Below, one piece after another: positions 25,841 through 35,200 of a stretch of DNA of 64,000 bases. Both the position numbers and the translations under genes were made by a program. The DNA is from Alkalibacillus haloalkaliphilus. GTDB lineage: Bacteria > Bacillota > Bacilli > Bacillales > Alkalibacillaceae. The notes beneath the pieces were generated by a model. That model saw nothing but the letters and a program-made list of their open reading frames with translations, ran no database searches and was not told the DNA's origin. How positions within the stretch are numbered: the first letter of the stretch is position 1; every line of letters starts with the position of its first letter. The stretch covers positions 84,976 through 148,975 of the forward strand of contig NZ_BJYA01000014.1 of the NCBI RefSeq assembly GCF_007991275.1, written 5' to 3'.

Positions 25841-25873
25841 AGGAGAGATTACAGGTGAACTATAATCTCTCCT
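25841..25873 (-). other. Intercistronic hairpin between binding-protein and ATPase genes
   Basis: AGGAGAGATTA pairs with TAATCTCTCCT around a short loop. On the minus strand it lies after the solute-binding gene and has no U-run, so it more likely stabilises the upstream mRNA or attenuates than fully terminates. Confidence 0.65.
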
Positions 25874-25884
25874 ATACTTTTAAT

Positions 25885-25898
25885 TCGAAACGCTTACA
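25885..25898. promoter_or_regulatory. cre/LacI-type half-conserved site
   Basis: TCGAAACGCTTACA (TGTAAGCGTTTCGA on the other strand) matches the CcpA cre consensus TGWAANCGNTNWCA at all fixed positions except the penultimate base. It lies 12 bp downstream of the binding-protein stop, between two operon genes. Confidence 0.35.
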
Positions 25899-25910
25899 TA
25901 AACTAACAAT

Positions 25911-26894
25911 CTAGTATGGTGAATCCTCATCTAAGAACTCTTCATAGTTTTCACGGTCCACGATAGTTGTAGGAATAATTTTGTCCTCTACCACGTCTTC
26001 TCCATTTAAGATATCAACAGCCATATCAACTGCATCTTGAACCATTGCTGGGCTGTATAAAGCTGACTGAACCCATAGCTCATCATAGTCAGGCATCATC
26101 TCAAAATACTCTTGCATACCACCGCCACCAGTCACGACTTGTATGTCATCACGACCGGATTCTTGAATTGCTTGAATAACACCTACAGATGTTTCATCAT
26201 CCAATGAATATACAGCATCAATATGACTGTTACTAGTTAAAATATCTTGGAAATCTTGTAATCCAGCCTCTCTTGTAAATTCTGACGCATAAGTGCTAAT
26301 TTCCATATCTGGCGCTATTTCTGCAATTGTTTCTTCAAACCCTTCCATCCTTAATTCCGAAACCGAACCAGCAGAAGGTACTTCAAGAGCTACTACATGA
26401 CCATTGTCACCGATCTTATCTACAATATAATGTGCACCTTGCACACCCATGTCTTTATTGTCTCCAGCCACACGGTAAACACCATCAGCATCTATAACAA
26501 TATCAAAGTTAACGATCTCAACACCTTCATCTAACGCATTTTGGATCGGAACTTCCATCCCTTCCCATTGAGGGAAAGCAACGATAGCTTCAGCACCCCA
26601 AGTCATTAGATCATCTAACTGGCTAGTCATTTCTCCTGCATCACTACTGGTTTGAATCTGGTATTCTACTTGATCAGAAAGCTCCTCTGCACGTTGCTCC
26701 GCATGATAGGCAACAGCCGCTACCCAACCGTGTGTCACTTCTGGTGCTAAAATACCAATTTTATGTTTCTCACCATCGGAATCAGAGTCTCCATTGCCAT
26801 CACTAGCCCCACTTTCATCTCCTTCTCCACAACCAACTAAAACAAACATTGAAGTAAGAACGAGTACTGCCAACAAATAAACGACCTTTCTCAT
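25911..26894 (-). CDS. Sugar ABC transporter substrate-binding lipoprotein
   Basis: A 327-residue lipoprotein: signal peptide with lipobox LVGC, a Gly/Asp/Ser linker of about 20 residues, and a periplasmic-binding-protein type I (Peripla_BP_4) domain starting KIGILAPEVTHGW. Further on are DDETSVGVIQAI and GGGGMQEYF. The domain belongs to the ribose/galactose group used with RbsA/RbsC partners, here encoded next. Its exact ligand is unknown; flanking dehydrogenases and isomerases suggest a cyclitol or sugar. AGGAGGG precedes the ATG. It is the first transport gene of the operon. Confidence 0.92.
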   Translation of the reverse strand: MRKVVYLLAVLVLTSMFVLVGCGEGDESGASDGNGDSDSDGEKHKIGILAPEVTHGWVAAVAYHAEQRAEELSDQVEYQIQTSSDAGEMTSQLDDLMTWGAEAIVAFPQWEGMEVPIQNALDEGVEIVNFDIVIDADGVYRVAGDNKDMGVQGAHYIVDKIGDNGHVVALEVPSAGSVSELRMEGFEETIAEIAPDMEISTYASEFTREAGLQDFQDILTSNSHIDAVYSLDDETSVGVIQAIQESGRDDIQVVTGGGGMQEYFEMMPDYDELWVQSALYSPAMVQDAVDMAVDILNGEDVVEDKIIPTTIVDRENYEEFLDEDSPY

Positions 26895-26984
26895 ATTGAA
26901 CCCTCCTGTTTATTAATTGCCCCCCACATATCGTGAGTCATATATTAAACAATGTGACTTCGACCACATTTTTAATATCAACCA

Positions 26985-27974
26985 TTACAACCTAACCACT
27001 TCTTTAGTTTCTAAAGACTTCTTAATAGAATTAATTAAGCCAATCACATACTTTACATCTGACAAGGGAATAACTTCGTTTTTCGCATTTTCATTTATGC
27101 AATCTATGAAGTATTGAAGTTCTAAGGTGAAAGGGTCATGTTTAGAGACTCTAATAGGTTTAACTACTTCATCATTAAAGAGGTCAAAACTTTGTGAAGC
27201 ACTCTGCAAATCATCTATATTACTACCAGCTTTCATTTGATAGGAGAGAGTTTGTTTAGAAGTCTGTGCACGATACTCCGCTGTGAATGGGTACCCATTT
27301 GGCATTTCGTGTGAGGATTCTATAGCTGCTTGAACACCATTTTTAAAACGGATGTTGGTCAACATTTGACTCCATGCTCCTTCTTCACTTTGTTGACCGA
27401 TCGCGTAAACGGATTCCACATTACCGAACAAATAGTAAGCAAAATCGATATCATGTATGTGCAAGTCAAATAATGCCCCGCCACTTTTCTCAGGTTCTTT
27501 AAACCAATTACTCCAGGTAGGAAACTGACCTAACCTTTTCGCAGTGAACCAATTAACATTGCTCAGCACTTCTTCGTCAATGTAATGTTTTAACTTTTGA
27601 TATTCTGGCCAAAAACGAACAACATGCCCAACAAAAAGTCTTACTCCTTCATCACTTACAGTTTGGAGTATTCTTTTCACTGACTCTTCAGTTAAAGTTA
27701 AGGGTTTCTCACAAATAATGTGCTTCTTGGCCCGTGCAGCTCTTATGATATATTGTTCATGAAGAAATGTAGGAAGACAGATGTCTACAACGTCTATTTC
27801 TGGGTCAGCCAATACAGAGTCAAACTCCTTAACAACTTTATAATTATTGACTTTGTTTTCACTAGTAACCTGAGTTGTACAAACTGTATGCACTCTCGCT
27901 TCTTTAACCGAGTTGTATGCTTGTAAGTGTGTTTCTCCAATAAAACCTAACCCAACTAATGCGATGTTTAACAT
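26985..27974 (-). CDS. Gfo/Idh/MocA family oxidoreductase
   Basis: A 329-residue NAD(P)-dependent dehydrogenase. Rossmann motif GLGFIGETH at residues ~8-16, the catalytic-region motif IICEKPLTL at about 95, and a C-terminal GALFDLHIHDIDF with the second conserved catalytic His/Asp area. Members oxidise inositols, glucose derivatives or related sugars. AAGGAGGG precedes the ATG and the gene follows the TIM-barrel gene by 13 bp. A second family member is two genes upstream, so the pathway may contain an oxidation and a reduction step as in some sugar epimerisation routes. Confidence 0.9.
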   Translation of the reverse strand: MLNIALVGLGFIGETHLQAYNSVKEARVHTVCTTQVTSENKVNNYKVVKEFDSVLADPEIDVVDICLPTFLHEQYIIRAARAKKHIICEKPLTLTEESVKRILQTVSDEGVRLFVGHVVRFWPEYQKLKHYIDEEVLSNVNWFTAKRLGQFPTWSNWFKEPEKSGGALFDLHIHDIDFAYYLFGNVESVYAIGQQSEEGAWSQMLTNIRFKNGVQAAIESSHEMPNGYPFTAEYRAQTSKQTLSYQMKAGSNIDDLQSASQSFDLFNDEVVKPIRVSKHDPFTLELQYFIDCINENAKNEVIPLSDVKYVIGLINSIKKSLETKEVVRL

Positions 27975-27987
27975 CGGCTCCCTCCTT

Positions 27988-28794
27988 TTATTTCAACAAT
28001 TGATTTAAATAGTCATAGGAGCGTTTTACGGCACTGTTGACATCTTCAATTCCACCAGGACCATCAGGTGTGAACTCAAGCTCTACGCTGACCGGCCCCT
28101 TATAATTAGCTTTTGATAAAATGTTGAATAAACGATTGTAATCTAAATAGCCATCACCAATTGCCGGAAAGTTAAATTCATAATCTGGACCTTGTTTATC
28201 TTTCAAATGAATAAATTCAACATGTTCAATACTTTCACTTAAATCCTCATAGGGTTGTTGATAACCATAAAAAATCACGTTGGCCGTATCATAATTAATT
28301 TTTATTCTATCGTTAAATGCTTCCACTAACTTTAATAATGATTTTCCTGTCGCAAAATTATTGCCATGAGTTTCGACTACTAACGTTTTATTTAATCGCT
28401 CACACTTCTCAACTACAGGTTCCAAATTTTTAACTAGTTTGTAAACATCATCAATAACGTCACTGTCTCCATGTGAATCTCCTGTTGCTGTTACGACGTA
28501 GTCACAGTTAAAAACTTTGGCTAAGTCTATGTTCTCCTCAAGTTGTTTTACACCTTCTTGAGACATCACATTGCTGTGACCACTTATCCCAACACATGTT
28601 AGATCATACTTCCTTAACAAGGATTGAACTTCGTTGAAATCAGCATCAGTAAAATCTGTTGTCACGTGTGCAGTGTGGTCACGCACTGCTGCAATTTCTA
28701 CTTGTTTAAACCCAGCTTCTGAAGCCCCTTTAAGTGCTTCATTAAGTGAGAAACCATGATAAGTATTAGTGTTCAAAGCAAGTTGATTAATCAT
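27988..28794 (-). CDS. Sugar phosphate isomerase/epimerase (xylose isomerase-like TIM barrel)
   Basis: A 268-residue AP_endonuc_2/IolE-like TIM barrel. Metal-binding residues are visible in order: Glu in VVETHGN, Asp in INYDTANV, His in FIHLKDK and Glu in VSVELEF. Such enzymes isomerise, epimerise or dehydrate sugars and 3-ketosugars. The ATG at 28794 follows TTGGAGG; the upstream TTG at 28809 lies within the site. A LacI-type operator and internal promoter sit directly upstream (28810-28854), so this gene and those after it may also be transcribed separately. Confidence 0.88.
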   Translation of the reverse strand: MINQLALNTNTYHGFSLNEALKGASEAGFKQVEIAAVRDHTAHVTTDFTDADFNEVQSLLRKYDLTCVGISGHSNVMSQEGVKQLEENIDLAKVFNCDYVVTATGDSHGDSDVIDDVYKLVKNLEPVVEKCERLNKTLVVETHGNNFATGKSLLKLVEAFNDRIKINYDTANVIFYGYQQPYEDLSESIEHVEFIHLKDKQGPDYEFNFPAIGDGYLDYNRLFNILSKANYKGPVSVELEFTPDGPGGIEDVNSAVKRSYDYLNQLLK

Positions 28795-28809
28795 TTCAAT
28801 TACCTCCAA

Positions 28810-28854
28810 TGAAAACCGTTACATTTTATAGCTAATCATTTACTATATGTTCAA
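28810..28854 (-). promoter_or_regulatory. Internal promoter with LacI-type operator
   Basis: On the minus strand TTGAAC (28854-28849), 18 nt, TATAAA (28830-28825), then TGTAACGGTTTTCA (28823-28810) at the expected transcription start. The operator is identical in 13 of 14 positions to that at 30992-31005, also just downstream of a -10 box. Part of the -35 lies in the end of the Gfo/Idh gene. Confidence 0.65.
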
Positions 28855-29839
28855 CAATCTGTAAAGAGCTTAATGCATCTTCCCCTCTGACCGGTGGTTC
28901 AACACCCGATACAATCCAGTCGACAAATGAGTCGATTACACCTGTATTAGTTTGATTATCATTAGTTTGTATATGCTCAAGTTCATATTTGATCTTCTCT
29001 CCACCAGGCTGCTCTATAATTAATTGGTTCTCTGGATCATGATAGATTTTCAAAATGCCTTTTTGTAAATAAATCGTCGTTGAGTTATCTTCTTCTCCAT
29101 AATAAGTCCATGAAAAACTCCCGTTGCCTAATCGTCCTTTTTTCGTCTTGAAGATACATACAGCGTTGTCGCAAACTTCAATTGGTTTGTTATTTTCATC
29201 AACTTTATCTAAGGAACCAACAAATGACTTCACTTCTTCTATCTCATCATCGATTAAGTAATGAATTAAATCGATTTTATGGATTCCTAAATCTCCAACT
29301 ACCCCTGAATGGGAACGACTTTTTTTAAAGAACCATGTAGCATTGGACTTAGTGACACCCCAATCCTCAGGCCCGCCATGACCAAATGTTGTTTTAAAAG
29401 ATAATACGTCACCATAATCACCACTTAGAATAATTTCACGTGCTTTCTGGTGTACCTTAGTAAAACGTTGGTTATGGTCTACCATTAATTTTTTACCTGA
29501 TTTCGTTTGAGCAGCTAAAATTGTTTTAGCATGTTCACTTGAAATAGCTAAAGGTTTTTCGCATAAAACATGTTTGCCACTTAACAAGGCTTTAGTTGTA
29601 TGTACATGGTGAACTTCATTCGAAGAACAGTCACTAATAGCATCAATAGTCTCATCATTAATTAGATCTTCGAAACGATGAGCAACAGTGCCTTCAAACT
29701 CTTTTGCCAGACTTTCTGCTCGGTGTCGGTTACGATCAAAAAATACTATTTCATCAACTAATGGGTTTGCATAATACTCAGGTGCGTGCCTATACCGCGT
29801 TATTGAACCGCACCCTACAATTCCTACTTTCAGCCCCAT
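28832..29839 (-). CDS. Gfo/Idh/MocA family oxidoreductase (second)
   Basis: A 335-residue NAD(P)-dependent dehydrogenase with Rossmann motif GCGSITRYRH, the EKP motif in VLCEKPLAIS and DLGIHKIDLIHYL in the C-terminal domain. It differs enough from the paralogue at 26985 that the two probably act on different intermediates. GAGGAGGGG precedes the ATG. Second gene of the minus-strand operon after lacI (13 bp apart); transcribed toward the transporter genes. Confidence 0.9.
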   Translation of the reverse strand: MGLKVGIVGCGSITRYRHAPEYYANPLVDEIVFFDRNRHRAESLAKEFEGTVAHRFEDLINDETIDAISDCSSNEVHHVHTTKALLSGKHVLCEKPLAISSEHAKTILAAQTKSGKKLMVDHNQRFTKVHQKAREIILSGDYGDVLSFKTTFGHGGPEDWGVTKSNATWFFKKSRSHSGVVGDLGIHKIDLIHYLIDDEIEEVKSFVGSLDKVDENNKPIEVCDNAVCIFKTKKGRLGNGSFSWTYYGEEDNSTTIYLQKGILKIYHDPENQLIIEQPGGEKIKYELEHIQTNDNQTNTGVIDSFVDWIVSGVEPPVRGEDALSSLQIVEHIVND

Positions 29840-29852
29840 ACTTAGCCCCTCC

Positions 29853-30842
29853 TCAATTTAGAGTCGACTCACGTATAATTAATTCATGATCTAACATTAC
29901 ACTATCTACTGGCTTCCCTTGTAATTGGTCAATTAGCATATTAGCAGCTGCTATTCCCATTTGATACATAGGTTGCGCTACCGTTGTTAACGTGGGGTTT
30001 GTCATATTAGAAAAGCTAATATTATCAAAGCCAACCAACGCAAACTCACCTGGGACGTTCATACCTTTCACATTGAGTTCTTTTAGTGCACCAATTGCTA
30101 GTGTGTCTGAAACAGCAAAAGCTGCTGTAGGTGTTTCATCGAGTTGTAACAACTTCCTCATAGCTTGTGCACCATCCTGGAAATCCAAGTTGTTTGTGTT
30201 ATATATGTACTCTTGCCTCAAAGGTAAATCAAACTCCTCTAAAGCTCGTTCATACCCTTTTCGACGTTGACGCGCATATAAGAACTTCTCATCTGAGTTA
30301 ATAAGCGCAATATTTTCATGCCCTAACCTAATTAAATGTTTCATTACTTTATAAGCTGCCACTTCATTATCAATGGCAACATAAGGTATGCGTTCTAACT
30401 CGTCATACTCACTACACAATACAATTGAGTGTTTTTTAGCTAACTCTTGCAACTTAGCCATATTGATTGTTGGATCCATCGATATAATTCCGTCAGCCAA
30501 CTTATTCTTGACCATATTAAAGAAAGTGTTCTCTCTTGTAGGGTTGGAGTCAGTCTCACAAAGCAAAATGTTATAACCACGTTCAACTGAAAAATCTTCA
30601 ATCCCATTTATAATCTCTGTATAATACGGGTTTGAGAAATTCGGAATTAAAACAAGTAACAATCTACTTTCAGAGTTACGTAAATTTCGCCCTAACATAC
30701 TAGGTTCATAATTTAATTCCTTAATTGCTTGATCTACTTTTTGACGCGTTCTTTCTGTTACAGATGAAGTGTTGTTTAGTACACGAGATACTGTTGCACT
30801 TGAAACTCCTGCTTGCTTTGCTACTTCATGTATATTTGCCAT
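29853..30842 (-). CDS. LacI family transcriptional regulator
   Basis: A 329-residue regulator. The N-terminal helix-turn-helix reads IHEVAKQAGVSSATVSRVLN with the LacI hinge EPSMLGRNLR, followed by a periplasmic-binding-like effector domain (LVLIPNFSNPYYTEI, ALINSDEKF, LVGFDN). It is the first gene of the operon and is divergent from the isomerase at 31024. Predicted operators TGTAACGGTTTWCA occur at 30992-31005 and 28810-28823, and a cre-like site lies 32 bp before its start. It should act as local repressor released by a sugar of the pathway. Confidence 0.93.
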   Translation of the reverse strand: MANIHEVAKQAGVSSATVSRVLNNTSSVTERTRQKVDQAIKELNYEPSMLGRNLRNSESRLLLVLIPNFSNPYYTEIINGIEDFSVERGYNILLCETDSNPTRENTFFNMVKNKLADGIISMDPTINMAKLQELAKKHSIVLCSEYDELERIPYVAIDNEVAAYKVMKHLIRLGHENIALINSDEKFLYARQRRKGYERALEEFDLPLRQEYIYNTNNLDFQDGAQAMRKLLQLDETPTAAFAVSDTLAIGALKELNVKGMNVPGEFALVGFDNISFSNMTNPTLTTVAQPMYQMGIAAANMLIDQLQGKPVDSVMLDHELIIRESTLN

Positions 30843-30873
30843 GCAGTTTTCTTCCTTCTTTCAATTATTTGTA

Positions 30874-30887
30874 TGAAATCGTTTACA
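30874..30887. promoter_or_regulatory. Perfect cre-like site upstream of lacI
   Basis: TGAAATCGTTTACA fits the CcpA consensus TGWAANCGNTNWCA at every fixed position. It is in the lacI promoter region, 32 bp before the start codon, and suggests carbon catabolite control. It could also serve the local LacI protein. Confidence 0.6.
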
Positions 30888-30978
30888 ATTAAATGATAAA
30901 ATATTGTGAATAGTATGTCAATAACCTACGTAAAAGTGTTTGATTTTTATGAAAATTGCTTTAATTGTTGTTTTATTT

Positions 30979-31005
30979 TGATATAATACAATGTAACGGT
31001 TTACA
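30979..31005 (+). promoter_or_regulatory. Extended -10 promoter and LacI-type operator
   Basis: TGATATAAT (extended -10; hexamer 30982-30987) followed by the near-palindrome TGTAACGGTTTACA at 30992-31005, which would cover the transcription start. The -35 is weak. Repressor bound here would block the isomerase gene at 31024. Confidence 0.7.
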
Positions 31006-31023
31006 TTTTAAGGAGGTCTTTGT

Positions 31024-31992
31024 ATGAAACTAGGTGTTTTTACTGTTCTGTTTTCCGAAAAAACTTTAGAAGAAATGTTAGATTATGTATCATTCAAAGG
31101 GATCGAAGCTATTGAAGTTGGAACTGGCGGTTTTCCTGGTGACGCACACTGCAAGGTTGATGAATTGCTAGAAAGTGAAGAGAAGCAAAAGGAGTACCTT
31201 GAAGCTGTACACCAAAGAGGTCTCACGATTAGTGCTCTTAGTTGTCACGGTAACCCATTACACCCTCAAAAACATATAGCACAAAGAGATGATGAACTTT
31301 TTGACAAAACAGTTCTGTTAGCCAGCAAATTAGGAGTACCTGTTGTTAACACTTTCTCTGGCTGTCCTGGTGATCATGAGGATGCCAAACACCCTAATTG
31401 GCCAGTCGCGCCTTGGCCTCCAGAATTTCAAGAAATATTGAATTGGCAATGGGAAAAGAAAATTATTCCTTACTGGAAAGATAAGGCTAAGTTTGCGGAA
31501 AAACACGGTATAAAAATAGGGTTAGAACTTCATGGTGGATTCTCGGTCCACACACCTCAAAACCTTCTTCAACTAAGAAAAGCATGCGGTCCTGCCATTG
31601 GTGCGAACCTTGATCCTAGCCATATGTGGTGGCAAGGTATTGACCCAATCGAATCAATAAAAATACTCGGTAGAGAAAATGCTATTCACCACTTTCACGC
31701 TAAAGACACAGTACTTGACCAAAACAATATTAACAAAAATGGCCTAACTGATATGACTTCCTACGCTGACATGAAGGATAGAGCCTGGTACTTCCGAACA
31801 GTAGGCTTTGGCCATGGTTCAAAAGATTGGGCAGATATGATTAGTGCTCTCCGATTATATGATTATGATTATGTTATCAGTATCGAACATGAAGACGGTT
31901 TGATGTCCATTGATGAAGGTTTTACTAAGGCAGTCGATACACTTAAACCTATTATGGTCAAAGAATCAGTTGAAGACATGTGGTGGGCTTAA
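31024..31992 (+). CDS. Sugar phosphate isomerase/epimerase (TIM barrel)
   Basis: A 322-residue AP_endonuc_2-type TIM barrel. Conserved metal site: Glu in GLELHGG, Asp and His in ANLDPSHMWW, His in HFHAKDT, and Glu in SIEHEDG. It is longer than and distinct from the paralogue at 27988. These enzymes commonly accompany Gfo/Idh dehydrogenases in degradation of inositol-like compounds and unusual sugars. AAGGAGG precedes the ATG. Single-gene transcript divergent from the lacI operon and sharing its operator; terminator follows. Confidence 0.9.
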   Translation: MKLGVFTVLFSEKTLEEMLDYVSFKGIEAIEVGTGGFPGDAHCKVDELLESEEKQKEYLEAVHQRGLTISALSCHGNPLHPQKHIAQRDDELFDKTVLLASKLGVPVVNTFSGCPGDHEDAKHPNWPVAPWPPEFQEILNWQWEKKIIPYWKDKAKFAEKHGIKIGLELHGGFSVHTPQNLLQLRKACGPAIGANLDPSHMWWQGIDPIESIKILGRENAIHHFHAKDTVLDQNNINKNGLTDMTSYADMKDRAWYFRTVGFGHGSKDWADMISALRLYDYDYVISIEHEDGLMSIDEGFTKAVDTLKPIMVKESVEDMWWA

Positions 31993-32014
31993 AAACCTCT
32001 CTTCTTCTACTGAT

Positions 32015-32043
32015 CCCTCATCTTATTGGTGAGGGTTTTTTTA
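32015..32043 (+). terminator. Terminator of the TIM-barrel gene
   Basis: CCCTCATC / GGTGAGGG (G-U closing pair), 5-nt loop, then seven or more T. Confidence 0.88.
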
Positions 32044-32199
32044 TAGGCATTATTAGCTCTCAGTTAAGGTACTCTGTATGACAAACATAAAACTATAGAT
32101 TACGACATTTTTCAATCAACAAATAGAACTACTAAAAAAGGAAACAGTAATACTTTGGGTTCAATTGTAACCATTTTTGAAGGAGATTACAGAGCTTTA

Positions 32200-32271
32200 A
32201 TGAATGTACTATACCAAGGGGAGGACTATTATTTTAAGGAGGGTATTTATGAAAAAGCTCAACCGGCATAA
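32200..32271 (+). CDS. Possible 23-codon leader ORF overlapping the giant subtilase start
   Basis: ATG at 32200, with AAGGAG 14 nt upstream, opens a frame of 23 codons ending at TAA 32269-32271, 23 nt inside the subtilase gene in another frame. The same arrangement occurs before the other subtilase gene. No peptide motif. Candidate only. Confidence 0.2.
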   Translation: MNVLYQGEDYYFKEGIYEKAQPA

Positions 32272-35200
32272 ATGGTTGCACTTATTACTCATTATTGTGA
32301 TTACGTCATCGAGTTTCCTTTCCAATGGTGCGTTCACAATGTCTGCTCAAGCAGATGAGATCGAACAAAACGATGAAACTGTTGAACAAGAACGAGAACA
32401 AGCTTATCAAGAAGAGCAACAGTCACCTAACAGCGTTGAAGAAGAAGACCTATCATCAATCCTCGATGGATTAGGCTTCGAACCTAACCTGCAAGATCCA
32501 TCTTCTCAAGAAAGACCAAACGCCCCACCGAAAGTTGACCCTAATATTAAGACACAATTAGAAGAAAACGATAAAGTCGATGTCATTATTCGATTAACTG
32601 AACAAGAGAATATGAACACACTTTATGAAGAAGTTAGTAATCAACCTCGCGAGCAACGAATTAACTCAATTAAACAAAATCTCCAAGCGAAAGCAGAAAC
32701 CTCTCAAGAATCTTTTATCCGAGAAATTAATAATTCTACTGCAAACGAACAAGTCGAAATTCAAAAGCAATTATGGATTAATAATAGTATTGTTGCTACT
32801 GTCGACAAAGATGCTTTAGACACGATTCAACAGCGTGATGACGTTAGCCAAATCACACTCGACAAAGTCATCGAACTTCCTGAAATTACAATTGAATCAA
32901 CTGAACCCAGACTTCCTGAATGGGGGTTAGAAAAGATTTCAGCTCCTGATGTATGGGGAGACTACGGAATTAAAGGTGAAGGCATTGTTGTTGGTATTAT
33001 GGACACAGGTGTCGAAGGTGAACACGAAGCTTTAAAACATAATTATCGCGGACGAGATGGCGACCATGAATACTCTTGGATTGACGTGTCAGGTCACGGT
33101 TATGACAATCCAACTGATGGTCATGGGCATGGAACTCATGTCGCTGGGACTGCTGTTGGCGGAGGTGATGGAGAACCAATTGGTGTTGCTCCAGAAGCTG
33201 ATTGGATTGCAGCAAAGATTTTTGATGACAACGGCGCGACAACAACATCAGCTATTCATGAAGCTTTTGAGTGGTTTTTAGCCCCTGGTGGTGACCCAAG
33301 CAAAGCTCCTCATGTCGTTAACAACTCTTGGGGAAATAACAACACATATAACACTGAGTTTTATGAAGGGGTTCAAGCATGGGTAGCAGCTGGTATTTTC
33401 CCTCTTTTCTCAGCTGGTAATAGCGGGCCTGGGGCAGAAACAATTGGTTCACCGGCCAGTTTCCCTGATTCTTACGCCGTTGGTGCTACAAATATCCACG
33501 ATCAAGTGGCAAGCTTCTCAAGTCGTGGACCAGTGTTTTGGGACAATGATGACGGTGAAACGGTTCGATACACTAAACCCGAGGTATCTGCTCCCGGACA
33601 TGAAATCTACTCTGCTTGGCCAGGAGGAGACTACAACACCATTAGCGGAACATCAATGGCAAGCCCGCACGTAGCTGGTTCCATTGCTTTATTACTAAGC
33701 TCTAACCCAGACTTGACGATCGATGATGTAAAAGACCACCTTGAGCGAACTGCTCGAGTAGAACCACACATGGGTGAAACTCCAAATGATTTATATGGAT
33801 ATGGAATTATAAATATTCATCAAGCGGTTACTGAAGTTGCTTTCTCTGGTCAATTAGTAGGCCATGTTTTAAATGAGGATGGAGAGCCTGTTCCTGCAAC
33901 AATTAAATTGCCTGAACAAGATTTAACTTATTCTCTAGAAGAAGACGGTCAAATCGATTTAACAATCCAAGAAGGTAATCATGAAGTTATTGTTGACGGA
34001 TTTGGTTACGAAACATATGAAACAAATGTCTCGATTGAAAAGGATCAAACAACAGAAGTAGAATGGGTCCTTTCTTCTTCTGAAAGAGACTCTCTGACCG
34101 GTGAAGTTTTAAATGAAGATGGTGAACCGGTCTCTTATGCATTTGTTCGACTAAAAGATACACCACTTCAACCAGAAAGAACAGACCAAAACGGGCAGTT
34201 CGCTTTTGAAGACTTGCCTATTGACACTTATGAGTTACAAGTAAGTGGTCAAACATTTGACGGTGTTACTAAAACTATAAACCTAGCAGAAGAACAGCAT
34301 CTTACGATTGAAGTTAATGAACAATTGCAGGTGAGTCAAGAAGATTGGAAGACTGCTAACTATAACTATGAGCGTAATGCTGTCTCACCAAATGTTATTG
34401 ATGAAAACCATTTAGACCTAGACTGGACATACGATACTGATTCGCGTGGACAAATTCTCTTCTCCACTCCAAGTGCCACCAATGACAAGATTGTTCTAAC
34501 GACTGACCGGGGCTGGATTGTAGCTTTGGATGCCAAAACTGGTGAAGAGTCTTGGGCTGTTCGCTTTGGTAGCACAAACCGCTCTACTCCAACTATTGAG
34601 GATCATATTGTTTACGTTTCGGGCGGTGATGACCAGTCAGTTTATGCTTTAGATTTAGAAACTGGCAGTACCGTTTGGAGCCGCTTCATCGGTCAAGCCG
34701 CTATCTATGCATCACCAATAGTTGAAGGTAACACATTGTATGTAAGCTCTGGCCTTAATGATGATGCAACTTTATATGCATTAGATAAAAATAGCGGAGA
34801 TACGTTATGGGCAAACGATTTAGGTGGCTCATCATTTTTCGGGCCTGCTTTAGGTGACGACTATTTATATGTTGGGACCTATGATAATCGGACACTACGC
34901 GCTTTTGACCCTGATAATGGCGATGAAGTCTGGACATTTACGACTGAACAAAACGAAGGGTTCGCATCTAGACCTGTATACAAAGAGCAAACGCTTTACG
35001 TAACAAGCGCAAACTTAGATCAAGGCTCTGCTACTTTATATGCCATTAATGCTCAGTCTGGTGAAGTGTTATGGCAACAGCAAGGGTTGGGAGACCCACA
35101 AGCTGGTTCGCCAATTGTTTATGAAGATCTCGTTATTGCAAGTTCTTTAGCACAACCGGTTTTAAAAGCATTTGATAAAAATACTGGTGAAGAATTATGG

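Noticed and set aside
25885..25898. Third operator of the local LacI protein
   Set aside because: It lacks the TGTAACGG core shared by the two strong sites and fits the cre pattern better, with one mismatch, so it is listed only at low confidence.
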